Source of the DNA: Lysobacteraceae bacterium NML03-0222
Lineage (GTDB): Bacteria > Pseudomonadota > Gammaproteobacteria > Xanthomonadales > Xanthomonadaceae
Length of the DNA stretch: 64,000 nt
Direction of reading: 5' to 3'
Assembly (NCBI GenBank): GCA_002798195.1
Contig: NWQM01000017.1
Location: forward strand, 66,435-130,434
The notes under the pieces were generated by a model that was not told where the DNA came from, ran no database searches, and was given only the letters and a program-made list of their open reading frames with translations. Made by a program: the position numbers and the translations under genes. Every line of letters starts with the position of its first letter. Position 1 is the first letter of the stretch. Positions 63,865 through 64,000 of the stretch are shown piece after piece.

Positions 63865-63867
63865 CCG

Positions 63868-64000
63868 TCAAGTAGACAGTTGTAAAGGAGAATTTGCCCG
63901 TTCGCATTGTTGGCGAAAGACGCTCGGTGGCAGGTTGCCGAGCGACTCATGCGGGCGTTCTTCGTTGTAGCTTTGCAGCCAAAGGTCGGTGATGTCGCGC
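63868..64000 (-). mobile_element. IS3-family transposase, C-terminal fragment cut by the window edge
   Basis: The minus-strand frame reads LWLQSYNEERPHESLGNLPP, then SVFRQQCERANSPLQ and a stop at 63868. YNxxRPHxxLGxxxP is the end of the rve integrase domain of IS3-family OrfB (IS407-like group). The rest of the element lies beyond base 64000, so whether it is whole cannot be told. The left end of the element should lie shortly before 63868. Confidence 0.85.

Overview
The window is GC-rich chromosomal DNA from a gammaproteobacterium, most likely of the Xanthomonadales/Lysobacterales. The signs are a monomeric NADP isocitrate dehydrogenase, glyQS, hslVU, tatABC, oxygen-dependent hemF, an OleC-type ligase, a homodimer-type aceE, and a small exported protein (57207-57698) of a type I associate with that order. 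The species cannot be named from the sequence.

Layout. 1-11419 is housekeeping: a cut-off hybrid response regulator/kinase, a tolC-hlyD-permease-permease exporter operon, rluE, several exported proteins and icd. 11639-29969 is an accessory island holding a complete type III-B CRISPR-Cas system: cas6-cmr1-cas10-cmr3-cmr4-cmr5-cmr6, a CARF protein of the NE0113 family, a CARF-HEPN ribonuclease, an adaptation operon with cas1 between two Cas2-like genes and followed by a Fic gene, a cluster of very small glycine-rich membrane proteins, a 17-repeat array, a Can2/Card1-type CARF nuclease, and csx16. 30033-63745 is housekeeping again: queF, zapE, an exported nuclease, cytochrome c5, hemH, tatABC, glyQS, hslVU, a TonB receptor, aceE, plsC, relA, hemF, oleC, a rhomboid protease and fadL. 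An IS3-family transposase fragment is cut by the right edge.

How the island should work. Cas6 cuts the array transcript. The repeat reads sensibly only on the minus strand, where a stem is followed by an 8-base handle ATTAAGAC. Cas10 keeps the GGDD cyclase motif and shows no obvious HD nuclease, so signalling by cyclic oligoadenylate should dominate. At least two nuclease effectors (CARF-HEPN and Can2/Card1 type) and one or two ring-nuclease candidates (NE0113 family, Csx16) would respond to that signal.

Two things stand out beyond the textbook parts. First, a palindrome TTGCAATATTGCAA recurs in the promoter regions of almost every transcription unit of the island, which suggests one dedicated regulator. 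Second, between the adaptation genes and the array lies a tandem cluster of 82-residue glycine-zipper proteins, with a decayed copy and a 58-residue single-pass protein. They are candidate membrane-acting components of this defence system.
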